From contig NZ_KE383919.1 in the NCBI RefSeq assembly GCF_000422785.1, positions 294,677 through 358,676 of the forward strand: DNA of 64,000 nucleotides, read 5' to 3'. Position numbers and translations under genes: made by a program. The notes below the pieces were generated by a model that did not search any database, had not been told where the DNA came from, and saw only the letters and a list, made by a program, of their open reading frames with translations. The DNA is from Pseudovibrio exalbescens DSM 16456 (GTDB lineage Bacteria; Pseudomonadota; Alphaproteobacteria; Rhizobiales; Stappiaceae). Below, in pieces: positions 18,440 through 26,789 of this stretch (positions are counted from its first letter, which is position 1; the number at the start of each line of letters is the position of its first letter).

Positions 18440-19561
18440 ATGAAGCTGGCCTTCACCAGTCCCATGAAACCGTTGGACCATCCCGTGCCGTCCGGAGATC
18501 GGACACTTGCCCGGCTTCTGGTTCGCGCGTTTCGGGAGGCCGGCCACACTGTGGACGTAGCCACCCGTTTCCAGAGCTGGCGCAAGAGTGGCGGCCGGAG
18601 CATGCAAGAGGCGTTGAAAACGGAGGCGTTGCGCGAGGCTGAGGCCGTAGCGGCCAGTTGGCGCAGCACGGGATACGTCCCTGACGCTTTTGTCACCTAC
18701 CATCTGTATCACAAGGCTCCGGACTGGATCGGACCGGCCTTGGCACGTGAGTTCAACTGTCCCTACATCGTGATTGAAGCGAGTCGAGCCCCCAAACAGG
18801 CGACGGGAGACTGGGCGTTCGGCTTTGCAGAGGCGGACAAGGCGCTTGAGGCAGCCGATCAGGTGGTTGCCCTGCACCGGGCAGATGCGACCTGCCTGCG
18901 CGACCTTGTCGGTGAGCGGCTCAGCATCATTCCGCCATTCATCGACACGGATCCGTTTGATGATGCGCCGGCGCTGGCCGTCGTGCCGAAGCGGATCAAG
19001 CTTCTGGCCGTTGGCATGATGCGTCCTGGAGCCAAGATGCGCTCCTATGAGGTTTTGGCCCAAGCACTGGAACGCGTGAAAGCCACAAACTGGGAACTGA
19101 CCATTGTGGGGGATGGACCAGAGCGCGCGGACATTCACGACATGTTTTGTGAGCTGCCAGCGCATTTTGTCGGCTCGGTGGCGACGGATGCCATGCCGGC
19201 CTTTTACAGCACCAACGACATTCTGGTTTGGCCCGCCGTACGTGAAGCATTCGGCTTTGTATTTCTGGAGGCTCAGGCGGCCGGCCGGCCCGTTGTTGGC
19301 GGCGATACGTTCGGGGTTCCGGACATTGTGGCTCAGGGCGTCAGCGGTCTGTTGTCTGCCGAAGGAAATGTGGACGCATTTGCCGCCAATCTGGAGCGCC
19401 TCCTTGAAGACCCGCAGCTGTGCAACCAGATGGGGCAACAGGCACGGGCGCATGTTCAGGCCCGCCACAGCCTTGAGGCTGGCACACAACACCTCGACAC
19501 TCTTCTACTGCGCGCCAAAGATCATTTTGCGTTCAAACATCAAACCGGAAAGATTTCATGA
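18440..19561 (+). CDS. Glycosyltransferase family 4
   Basis: 373 residues from ATG 18440 (an in-frame GTG at 18431 follows the previous stop directly). N-terminal LAFTSPMKPLDHPVPSGDR opens a GT-B fold, and the C-terminal donor region reads VGDGPERADIH, REAFGFVFLEAQAAGRPVVG, then GLLSAEGNVDAFA. Probably a retaining enzyme of the glycan locus. Its stop overlaps the start of the following gene by four bases (ATGA), so the two are translationally coupled. Confidence 0.83.
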   Translation: MKLAFTSPMKPLDHPVPSGDRTLARLLVRAFREAGHTVDVATRFQSWRKSGGRSMQEALKTEALREAEAVAASWRSTGYVPDAFVTYHLYHKAPDWIGPALAREFNCPYIVIEASRAPKQATGDWAFGFAEADKALEAADQVVALHRADATCLRDLVGERLSIIPPFIDTDPFDDAPALAVVPKRIKLLAVGMMRPGAKMRSYEVLAQALERVKATNWELTIVGDGPERADIHDMFCELPAHFVGSVATDAMPAFYSTNDILVWPAVREAFGFVFLEAQAAGRPVVGGDTFGVPDIVAQGVSGLLSAEGNVDAFAANLERLLEDPQLCNQMGQQARAHVQARHSLEAGTQHLDTLLLRAKDHFAFKHQTGKIS

Positions 19562-20709
19562 AAGCCTTCATCCATGTTCAGCATCTTCTTGGCACCGGGC
19601 ATATCGTTCGCGCTGCCGCCATCGGGCGTGCGCTTGCCGCTCGCGGGGTGGAGGTGACGCTGGCTGCTGGCAACACGGTGCCGCCGACGCTGAACACGCA
19701 TGGGCTCAACATTGTTGAACTGCCCCCCGTGCGCAGCCCGGATGCAGTCTTCGACAAGCTGGTGGAGCCTGACGGCACCCCCGTGGATGATGAGTGGTTC
19801 GAAAAGCGCACCGGCACCACACTGGATGCTTTCAAGGCGCAGGACTATGACATTCTGCTCACCGAGACCTATCCGTTTGGCCGCCGCCAGTTCGAACGCG
19901 AGATGCGGCCCTTGCTGGAGTTTGCCAAGACACGCAAGCCCAAGCCGCTCATTGCCTCGTCCATTCGCGACATTCTGGTGCGCAAGCAGCAGCTTTGGAA
20001 GGAAGAATGGATGGCAACACAGGCACGCCAGTCCTACGATTGCGTTCTGGTGCATTCCGATCCGGAATTCGTGCAGCTCGGCGACAGTTTCCCATTTACG
20101 GCAGAGGTGGATCACCTGCTGCGTTATACCGGCTATGTAGATGCGCAGCGCGATGACACAGCCCCCAGCGAAGAAGGGGAGGACGAGGTTCTCATCTCCT
20201 GCGGCGGCGGTGCCGTGGGCGGCCAACTTCTTGAGGCTGCCATGGTAGCCCGCTCCCTGAGCCGGCGAGCCAACGACACCTTGTGGCGTGTACTCGTGGG
20301 GCATGACATATCCGAGGCCGCTTTCACCGAGCTTCAACTCAAGGCGACGGACGGATGCAGCGTGGAACGTGCGCGGTCCGACTTTCCGCAGATGCTCAAG
20401 CAAGCCCGGTTGTCAATTTCCCAAGCGGGGTACAACACGGTGCTGGACGTCTTGATTGCCGGTGTCCCTGCCGTGTTCGTGCCGTTCGCCCAGGTGCGCG
20501 AGACCGAACAAGCCCAGCGCGCCGCCGCATTGGTGCAGCGCAGCCGAGCAGTAAGCCTGCCCGAAGACACGCTGACGCCTGAGGGCCTTGCCGCCGCCGT
20601 GGATGATGCGCTGGCCCTGCCCCGTGCCGAAATGACCGTACTTCTGGGCGGCGCAGAGCGCAGCGCCGACATTCTGATCGCCGAGCGCGAACGGCAGGTG
20701 GTGAAATGA
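19558..20709 (+). CDS. MurG-like (GT28 C-terminal) glycosyltransferase
   Basis: 383 residues. N-terminal QHLLGTGHIVRAAAIGRALA and C-terminal ISCGGGAVGG with SQAGYNTVLDVLIAGVPAVF give the same GT-B plan as the first gene of the locus, so the two look paralogous. Overlaps its neighbours on both sides by ATGA, which ties it tightly to the GT4 before and the deacetylase-like protein after. It probably adds a sugar from a nucleotide-sugar donor to a lipid-linked glycan. Confidence 0.8.
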   Translation: MKAFIHVQHLLGTGHIVRAAAIGRALAARGVEVTLAAGNTVPPTLNTHGLNIVELPPVRSPDAVFDKLVEPDGTPVDDEWFEKRTGTTLDAFKAQDYDILLTETYPFGRRQFEREMRPLLEFAKTRKPKPLIASSIRDILVRKQQLWKEEWMATQARQSYDCVLVHSDPEFVQLGDSFPFTAEVDHLLRYTGYVDAQRDDTAPSEEGEDEVLISCGGGAVGGQLLEAAMVARSLSRRANDTLWRVLVGHDISEAAFTELQLKATDGCSVERARSDFPQMLKQARLSISQAGYNTVLDVLIAGVPAVFVPFAQVRETEQAQRAAALVQRSRAVSLPEDTLTPEGLAAAVDDALALPRAEMTVLLGGAERSADILIAERERQVVK

Positions 20710-21506
20710 CCCGAGACATGCAGGCATTCGCCTCTTTCCAACAGGCGCTGACGCATCATCTTGACTGGTTTGCGACACGGGGGCGCAAGGTGCGCTTCTG
20801 GTGGCGGGATGACGATGCGATTGAGCCGACGCCCAATCTGGACAGGCTTTTGGCACTGTCAAACCAGCATACGGTGCCTGTCGGTTTGGCTGTGATACCG
20901 CGCGACGTCCAACTCAGCCTGGCCGAGCGCCTCAAGACTGCGCCCCATGCGTGGGTTTTGCAGCACGGATGGCAACACAAGAATTTTCAGCGCAAGGACC
21001 TGGGAGAAAAGGCCGCGGAGCTTGGCGCTCGGCGCAACGTGGATGAAGTCCGCGCCCAGTTGCAACAGGGTTTTGCGAAGCTTTCGGAATTGTTCGGATC
21101 CCGCTTCATTCCCGCCTTGGTGCCGCCGTGGAACCGAATTGACCCGGCCATCGCCCGTGTCCTGCCCGAGATCGGCCTGACCAGTCTTTCGACCTTTACA
21201 TGGATGCACCCTTACGACTTGGCTCAGATGCAATCCCACGTGGATATCATCAAATGGAAAAAGAACCAGCGCTTCATCGGGTGGAAAAGCGCCAAGGACC
21301 GTCTCGACCTGCAACTCACCCGCAGGCGCACAAATCCGCATGAGCCCTTGGGCATATTGACCCATCATCTGGCCCATGAAGACGGGTGCTATGAGTTTCT
21401 GGAGGAATTTCTGGCCATTGCAGCCCATCACCCCGGAGCCGACTGGCCCGGCCTTCCGGATTTGTTTGCCGAAGAAGTGACCCGCGCTCAGCGCATCCGC
21501 ACGTGA
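20706..21506 (+). CDS. Polysaccharide deacetylase-like protein
   Basis: 266 residues. FWWRDDDA near residue 36 matches the metal/catalytic Asp motif of the polysaccharide deacetylase (NodB/CE4) fold, HGWQHKN matches the zinc-binding HxxxH stretch, and PPWNRI and LTHHLAHED supply the later motifs. No signal peptide is evident, so it may act in the cytosol on a lipid-linked glycan. Last gene of the glycan locus, coupled by ATGA to the gene before. The family call rests on motifs; the substrate is unknown. Confidence 0.7.
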   Translation: MTRDMQAFASFQQALTHHLDWFATRGRKVRFWWRDDDAIEPTPNLDRLLALSNQHTVPVGLAVIPRDVQLSLAERLKTAPHAWVLQHGWQHKNFQRKDLGEKAAELGARRNVDEVRAQLQQGFAKLSELFGSRFIPALVPPWNRIDPAIARVLPEIGLTSLSTFTWMHPYDLAQMQSHVDIIKWKKNQRFIGWKSAKDRLDLQLTRRRTNPHEPLGILTHHLAHEDGCYEFLEEFLAIAAHHPGADWPGLPDLFAEEVTRAQRIRT

Positions 21507-21543
21507 TGCCCCATTCGCAACGGTGTTATTGGCGTCTCCCCCA

Positions 21544-21919
21544 CTGGACCCCGGCTCGGAGGCCGGGGTGACAATGGCAAGGTGTGGCGATGCTGAAGGG
21601 GCTCACTCAGGCCAGACGGAATACACTCGTGGTTCCGTTTGGCTGGATCCCGCGTCAAGCGCGGGATGACATCAGAGTATGTGGCATACTATGGCAGTTC
21701 ACCCATGGAGGTCATCCCGGACCAGCGACGCACAGACTGGACCCCGGCCCGGTGGCCGGGGTGACAATGGCAAGGTGTGGCGATGCTAAAGGTGCTCACG
21801 GAATACGCGCGTGGTTCCGTTTGGCTGGATCCCGCGTCAAGCGCGGGATGACGCCAGAGCATGTGGCATACTATGGCAGGTCACCCACGGAGGTCATCCC
21901 GGACCAGCGCAGCGCAGAT
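21544..21919. repeat. Two imperfect tandem repeats of about 190 bases, no gene
   Basis: 21507-21987 holds no gene. Two copies of a complex unit stand head to tail: 21544-21736 and 21737-21919. Each opens with ctggaccccgg...ccggggtgacaatggcaag, continues with tggttccgtttggctggatc, a palindrome cccgcgtcaagcgcggg, gtggcatactatggcag, and ends gtcatcccggaccagcg. Inside each unit are two short palindromic elements of the same dispersed family as at 1-340. The units differ mainly by small deletions. The spacing is not that of CRISPR. Confidence 0.85.
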
Positions 21920-21987
21920 CCGGGATCCAGCAGGTCAACGAGCGAGCAGCGGCGAGCACCATCCGTCCGCTCGACTGTCATGCCGGA

Positions 21988-22593
21988 TCAGCGTACCGGC
22001 TTGACCAGACGCATGCGCCACGTAACGTTTTTCTTGTCCGACCGCAGGGCGTAGTCATCCAGCACGTCCCACTGGCTTTCATCGTCGGTCGCTTCCCAAA
22101 GCTTGGCAATCAGCTTGTTGGCACCGGACTCGGGCCGCTTTGGTGAATACATGGACAGGGCAATGACGCCGCCCGGCTTGAGAAACGGGACATAGCGCGC
22201 AACAACCGCTGCCGGATCCTCGGCAAAATGAAGCACTTCGTTGAAGATGATGGCGCTAAAGGTTTCACCAGCCTCAGGCTCGAAGGTGTGCATATCCCCC
22301 GCGCGCAGCGAGGCCACCTGCGGGTCTACATTGGCGATTTCGAGGGCAGCCGGGGCAAGATCCATCCCCACGTAGCGCTTGATACCCATGGGGGCGAGGC
22401 GCTCGTAAAGCAGGCCTTCACCACAGCCGATATCCAGCACCTCGTCGTTCGCCTCTGACAAGGCAAGCCACATGCCGATGATGCCATAACGCCCGCTTTC
22501 CGGTAGTGAACGCAGGAAGGCCCAGCGGCCTTGACGATACTCCTCATCCCAGCCTTCGGCGGTACTGGCGTTTTTCATCTCAACAGTTCCCAT
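21988..22593 (-). CDS. Class I SAM-dependent methyltransferase
   Basis: 201 residues. The SAM-binding motif I is VLDIGCGEGLLYERL, followed by YVGMDLAP (motif post I), FSAIIFNEVLHFAEDP and LKPGGVIALSM, as in ubiquinone/menaquinone-like and glycan O-methyltransferases. The stop codon lies in a dispersed repeat element (gtcatgccggatcagcg), so the C-terminus may have been altered by repeat insertion. An alternative start is ATG 22578 (MKNAS), which has GGGA upstream. It faces the glycan locus convergently and may modify the same product, but the target is unknown. Confidence 0.8.
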   Translation of the reverse strand: MGTVEMKNASTAEGWDEEYRQGRWAFLRSLPESGRYGIIGMWLALSEANDEVLDIGCGEGLLYERLAPMGIKRYVGMDLAPAALEIANVDPQVASLRAGDMHTFEPEAGETFSAIIFNEVLHFAEDPAAVVARYVPFLKPGGVIALSMYSPKRPESGANKLIAKLWEATDDESQWDVLDDYALRSDKKNVTWRMRLVKPVR

Positions 22594-22651
22594 TGGTTTG
22601 TGATGGACCAGCCCGTGAATGCAGAGCAGGACTCACAGGCGGACAGTGGCC

Positions 22652-23827
22652 TCATTTATAAGGGTCCGCTGCGTCCCGTAAACCGTCCCCGAGGAAATTG
22701 AAGGCAAGAACCACGATAATTATCGGGATGACCGGGGCCATAAGCCACGGATAAATGGTCACAACCGAAATATTCTGGGCTTCGTTCAAAAGCACCCCCC
22801 AAGACACAGAGGGCCGCCGCAAGCCGAGATTCAGGAAGGACAGCGCGGTCTCGCCAAGGATCATGGCCGGAATCGACAAACTGGCGGAGGCGATGAGGTG
22901 TGAGGTGAAGCCGGGCAACAAATGCTTGAAGATGATGCGGCGAGGACGCGCGCCCATCATGACAGCGGCGCGGGCGTATTCCTCTTCGCGCAAGGACAAG
23001 AGCTTGGAGCGCACGGCGCGCGCAAGGCCAGGCCAATCCAGCAGCCCCAGAATGATGGTGAGGCCAAAATAGATCCAGACCGGTGACCAGGTGACCGGCA
23101 GGGCGGCGGAAAGCGCCATCCACAAGGGCAATTCCGGCAATGCGCGCATGATTTCGATCAGGCGCTGGATCATGCTGTCGATGATACCGCCGAAATAACC
23201 GGCCAAACCACCAAGCAGAATGCCCAAGAACATGGAAATGACAATACCCACGATGCCAACGGTCAGCGACAGTCGGGCCCCGTAGATCAGACCGGAGAGC
23301 TGATCGCGCCCCAGCCGATCCGTGCCCGCCAGGAACATGGAGCCCCCTTCCGCCGCACACACAAGGCGAAAATCCATCTCCCACAAGCCCCAGAAGCGAT
23401 AGGTACTGCCGGAGCAAAAGAAGCGAAGCGGCTGAACCTGATCGGGATCTTCCTTGTAGACCCAGCGCAGGGTCTCCAGATCCACTTCCGACGTGAAGCC
23501 ATAGACAAACGGACCGATGAACTGGCCATCATGAAACAGGTGAAGTGTTTGCGGCGGCGCATAGAGATAATCATTATTGCGCTCGTTGGGCGTATAAGGG
23601 GCAATGATCTCCGCAAACGGCACACACAGATAAAACAGGATGAGCACGACCCCGGACCACACTGCCAGCTTGTGGCGACGGAACTTCCACCACATGATCT
23701 TCCACTGGGAAGCCTGATAAAAGCGTTCTTGTTCCGGCGTGAGCTTTTCGGTTGCTGTAGGATCGAACGGCTCGGGGTTGACGTAGTGGTCGGGCTCGCG
23801 ATCGGACGGGGGCAGATGACGGCTCAT
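22652..23827 (-). CDS. Peptide-type ABC transporter permease (OppC/DppC type)
   Basis: 391 residues. A long cytosolic N-terminus, one membrane segment near 55-75, a large periplasmic insert of about 90 residues containing two cysteines (FFCSGSTYR, RLVCAAEGG), then five membrane segments with the EAA loop REEEYARAAVMMGARPRRI, which docks to the ATPase. The ending FLGDGLRDAADP is typical of OppC. It overlaps the preceding permease gene by ATGA and is the last gene of the importer operon. The large periplasmic insert is characteristic of a subset of peptide/microcin-type importers. Confidence 0.88.
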   Translation of the reverse strand: MSRHLPPSDREPDHYVNPEPFDPTATEKLTPEQERFYQASQWKIMWWKFRRHKLAVWSGVVLILFYLCVPFAEIIAPYTPNERNNDYLYAPPQTLHLFHDGQFIGPFVYGFTSEVDLETLRWVYKEDPDQVQPLRFFCSGSTYRFWGLWEMDFRLVCAAEGGSMFLAGTDRLGRDQLSGLIYGARLSLTVGIVGIVISMFLGILLGGLAGYFGGIIDSMIQRLIEIMRALPELPLWMALSAALPVTWSPVWIYFGLTIILGLLDWPGLARAVRSKLLSLREEEYARAAVMMGARPRRIIFKHLLPGFTSHLIASASLSIPAMILGETALSFLNLGLRRPSVSWGVLLNEAQNISVVTIYPWLMAPVIPIIIVVLAFNFLGDGLRDAADPYK

Positions 23828-24849
23828 GAGCGGCTCCCTCCCCCCAATCGAATACGCGGATCCAGAACCGCCAGAAGCAGATCCGAAACAAGCATGCCGA
23901 CCAGCGTCAGCACCGAGACGAACAACAGGATGAAGGCGGCAAGAAACTGATCCTGAGACTGCAACGCATTGAGCAGGACAGGACCAACGGTCGGCAAGTT
24001 GAGCACCACGGATACGATCACCGAACCGGACACCAGAGAGGGTATCAGGTTGCCGATATCCGCAATGAACGGGTTCAGCGCCATCCGCAGCGGATACTTG
24101 ACCAGAAGCGCGCGTTCCTTCATGCCCTTGGCGCGGGCCGTCGTTACATACTGTTTGTGCAGTTCATCCAGAAGGTTGGCCCGCAGACGGCGGATCATGG
24201 CCGCTGTGCCGGATGTTCCGATCACGATGGTTGGCACAATCAGGTGCGAAAGTACCGAAAGCGCTTTATCCACGGACCATGGCTCACCGATGTACTCGGG
24301 GTCCATCAAGCCTCCGATGGACAGGTCAAACCATGCGTTGGCCAGATACATGAGCACGAGTCCCAACAGGAAGTTGGGCGTTGCCAACCCGACATAGCCC
24401 AAAAAGGTGAAGCCATAGTCGCCCCATGAGTACTGACGGGTGGCGGAATAGATGCCAATTGGAAAAGACACCAGATAAACGAACAGGATCGTGGCGGCAT
24501 TGAGCACGATCGTGAGGGGCAAGGTTGGCCCTACCACCTCGTAAACCGGCTTGTCATATTCAAAGGACCAGCCCCAATTGCCTTGCAGCAGACCATCAAA
24601 CCCGTGCGGCCCCGGCCAGAGCCCGACCCATATGGCGAACCGCTCGAAAAACGGCCGATCCAACGCAAACTCCTGTCTCAGGAACTCGAGCTTGGCCACG
24701 GAAGCGGACTCGCCGGAAGACTTCAGAACCGCGATCTGGTTCGAGATATAGTCCCCTTCCGGGAGTTCGATGATGAAGAACGTGAGCAGACTGATCACCA
24801 GTAGTGTCGGGATCATGGTCAGCAGTCTGCGAACGGTATAATAAAGCAT
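23824..24849 (-). CDS. Peptide-type ABC transporter permease (OppB/DppB type)
   Basis: 341 residues, six membrane segments. The N-terminus YTVRRLLTMIPTLLVISLLTFF is the usual OppB start, and the EAA loop TTARAKGMKERALLVKY contacts the ATPase. Pairs with the OppC-type permease just downstream (four-base overlap) to form the channel. Follows the binding-protein gene by 47 bases. Confidence 0.9.
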   Translation of the reverse strand: MLYYTVRRLLTMIPTLLVISLLTFFIIELPEGDYISNQIAVLKSSGESASVAKLEFLRQEFALDRPFFERFAIWVGLWPGPHGFDGLLQGNWGWSFEYDKPVYEVVGPTLPLTIVLNAATILFVYLVSFPIGIYSATRQYSWGDYGFTFLGYVGLATPNFLLGLVLMYLANAWFDLSIGGLMDPEYIGEPWSVDKALSVLSHLIVPTIVIGTSGTAAMIRRLRANLLDELHKQYVTTARAKGMKERALLVKYPLRMALNPFIADIGNLIPSLVSGSVIVSVVLNLPTVGPVLLNALQSQDQFLAAFILLFVSVLTLVGMLVSDLLLAVLDPRIRLGGGSRS

Positions 24850-24896
24850 CAGGTCTACTGCTCAGCCTTTCGGACCTAGAAGACGTGTCCGGTATC

Positions 24897-26789
24897 CTAG
24901 TCCTGTTCGGTAAAGAAGAAGGCATCCATGCGGTGAATTCCGAAGTGGGATCCCGGATCCCATCCGTAAATGCCGGTTTCCGGCACATTGGACAGCCCCT
25001 TGACCACCACAGGCTGACGTACCTGATTGACCAGACCGATGTGGATGGTTTCGTCCGCATGGATTTGCAGCATTTCATGCCAGATCTGGGCACGTTCCTC
25101 TTTCGTGCTGCTGGCCAGCCAGGCGTCATACAATTCCATGAGGCGATTGGCTGGCGCCCAGTCCGGCTTTTCACCAGATTGACCATCGGTCTCGTAATAG
25201 TCGCCCCACGGTGCCCATGAGAGGAAATCGCCGCGTGTGGGTGCATAGTCGACCGGAGGCATGTCCGCTGTGGGAACACCGTTTTCAAAACCGGACCAAA
25301 CCGCCATGACCAGATCGCCCGACATGGCGCGGTTGCGAATGGTGTCGCGCTGGCTCGGTTTCAGGAAAGCGCGAATGCCCAGTTCCTTCCAGGTTTCTGC
25401 CACCAACTCGATGGCATCGTCCTGCGCACGGCTTTCCCCCGAACTTTCAATGATGATCTCCAGAGGCCGACCATCGGGCAACAACCGGGTACCGTCATTA
25501 CGACGTTCAACAAGGCCGATCTCATCGAGAAGCGCATTGGCTTTTTCAGGGTCAAACGCTGCCCAGTCCTTGGCGTAGTCGTCCTTGTACAGTGGCGACA
25601 TTTCCAAAACCGTGTCGTTGCTGGGATGAGCCAGCCCGAAATACAGCACCTTGTTGATCATGTTGCGATCAATGCCAAGTGACAGTGCATGGCGGAAACG
25701 GACGTCCTGATTGAGCTTTCTCCAAACCGGATCCTTGACGGCCAGATTGGGTAGCAAGGCCACCTGAGAGCCCTTGGTTGAGAGCCAAAGGTTGGTCTTG
25801 TACCCTTCCGACGCCTCTCCCCGCTTGAGAACGGAAATGTCGGAGAAGCTGAGGTTGCGCGCCTGCAGGTCACTTTCTCCTGCCTGGGTCTTGGCCGGGA
25901 TCAGCTTGCCATCCGCCACGGTCATGACCACGCGATTGATATAAGGCAACTGCTGGCCTTCGCTATCGAAGCGATGGAAGTAAGGATTGCGCGTGAAAAC
26001 GATACGCCGGTCATCACCCTCCTCGGTCAGGACCCACGGCTGAAGCGAGGGCAGCTCCGAGTTACGGGCGTTGTACATGTCGTCCAGCTTGTTGAACAAC
26101 GGCGCCCAGCTTCGCACCTTGTAGGTGGCGGTCATATCCTCAATGACCTGCGGATCACCATAGTTTTCGTGGAACTGTTTGAGATAATGCGCCGGACGAT
26201 AAATGAACGGTGGACGTGACTTGGCCAGTTCCGGCAAGAACAGCGGGTTGGGCTTGTCCCAAGTATAGCGAACCGTGATCTCGTCGATCACCTCAAACCT
26301 GGGTGGCTGTCCATCCACCAGCAGAAACGACGGCATGCCCCATGGATTCAACGCGTCGTTGGTCAGCACATCTTCAAACCAAAACCGGAAATCCTCACTT
26401 GTGAAGGGATGGCCGTCAGACCATTTGTGGCCCCGACGCAAGGTTAATGTGAAGATGCGCCCCTCTTCCACCTGAACGTCTTTCAAGATGTCCGGACGCA
26501 GTTCCAGATCCTCGGTATAGCCGACCAGACGGGCATAGCCCCATACATTGATGAGGCGCGCATCCTTGGTTCGCCCCACCAGAGTGCGCAGCTCACCGCC
26601 CTGTTTTCCAGTGGTGCGGCCAATCTCCGTCATGTTGGTGACAAGCGGATCAACCGGTGCACGCTCGCTGGTTGGCGGCAGCCCCTCCGCAATGCCCGGC
26701 GTGGGCGTCATGGTGAATGCACCCGCCGTCCCGGCCCAAGAGATGAGGATTGCCGCGGCAACCCCTTTGAACAAACCTGACGTTTTCAA
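24897..26789 (-). CDS. Periplasmic substrate-binding protein, family 5 (DppA-like)
   Basis: 630 residues from a TTG start at 26789, whose TTGA overlaps the stop of the ATPase gene and has GGAGAGG upstream. A signal peptide is clear (hydrophobic GVAAAILISWAGTAGAF). The mature protein has family 5 features: LRRGHKWSDGHPFTSEDFRFWFED near the first third and VRFRHALSLGIDRNMINKVLYFG in the middle. At over 600 residues it is larger than DppA, closer to YejA-type binding proteins. It captures peptides, opines or similar solutes in the periplasm for the adjacent permeases. Confidence 0.88.
   Translation of the reverse strand: MKTSGLFKGVAAAILISWAGTAGAFTMTPTPGIAEGLPPTSERAPVDPLVTNMTEIGRTTGKQGGELRTLVGRTKDARLINVWGYARLVGYTEDLELRPDILKDVQVEEGRIFTLTLRRGHKWSDGHPFTSEDFRFWFEDVLTNDALNPWGMPSFLLVDGQPPRFEVIDEITVRYTWDKPNPLFLPELAKSRPPFIYRPAHYLKQFHENYGDPQVIEDMTATYKVRSWAPLFNKLDDMYNARNSELPSLQPWVLTEEGDDRRIVFTRNPYFHRFDSEGQQLPYINRVVMTVADGKLIPAKTQAGESDLQARNLSFSDISVLKRGEASEGYKTNLWLSTKGSQVALLPNLAVKDPVWRKLNQDVRFRHALSLGIDRNMINKVLYFGLAHPSNDTVLEMSPLYKDDYAKDWAAFDPEKANALLDEIGLVERRNDGTRLLPDGRPLEIIIESSGESRAQDDAIELVAETWKELGIRAFLKPSQRDTIRNRAMSGDLVMAVWSGFENGVPTADMPPVDYAPTRGDFLSWAPWGDYYETDGQSGEKPDWAPANRLMELYDAWLASSTKEERAQIWHEMLQIHADETIHIGLVNQVRQPVVVKGLSNVPETGIYGWDPGSHFGIHRMDAFFFTEQD

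Noticed and set aside
21544-21919. CRISPR array
   Set aside because: Only two long imperfect units; no short identical repeats with unique spacers.
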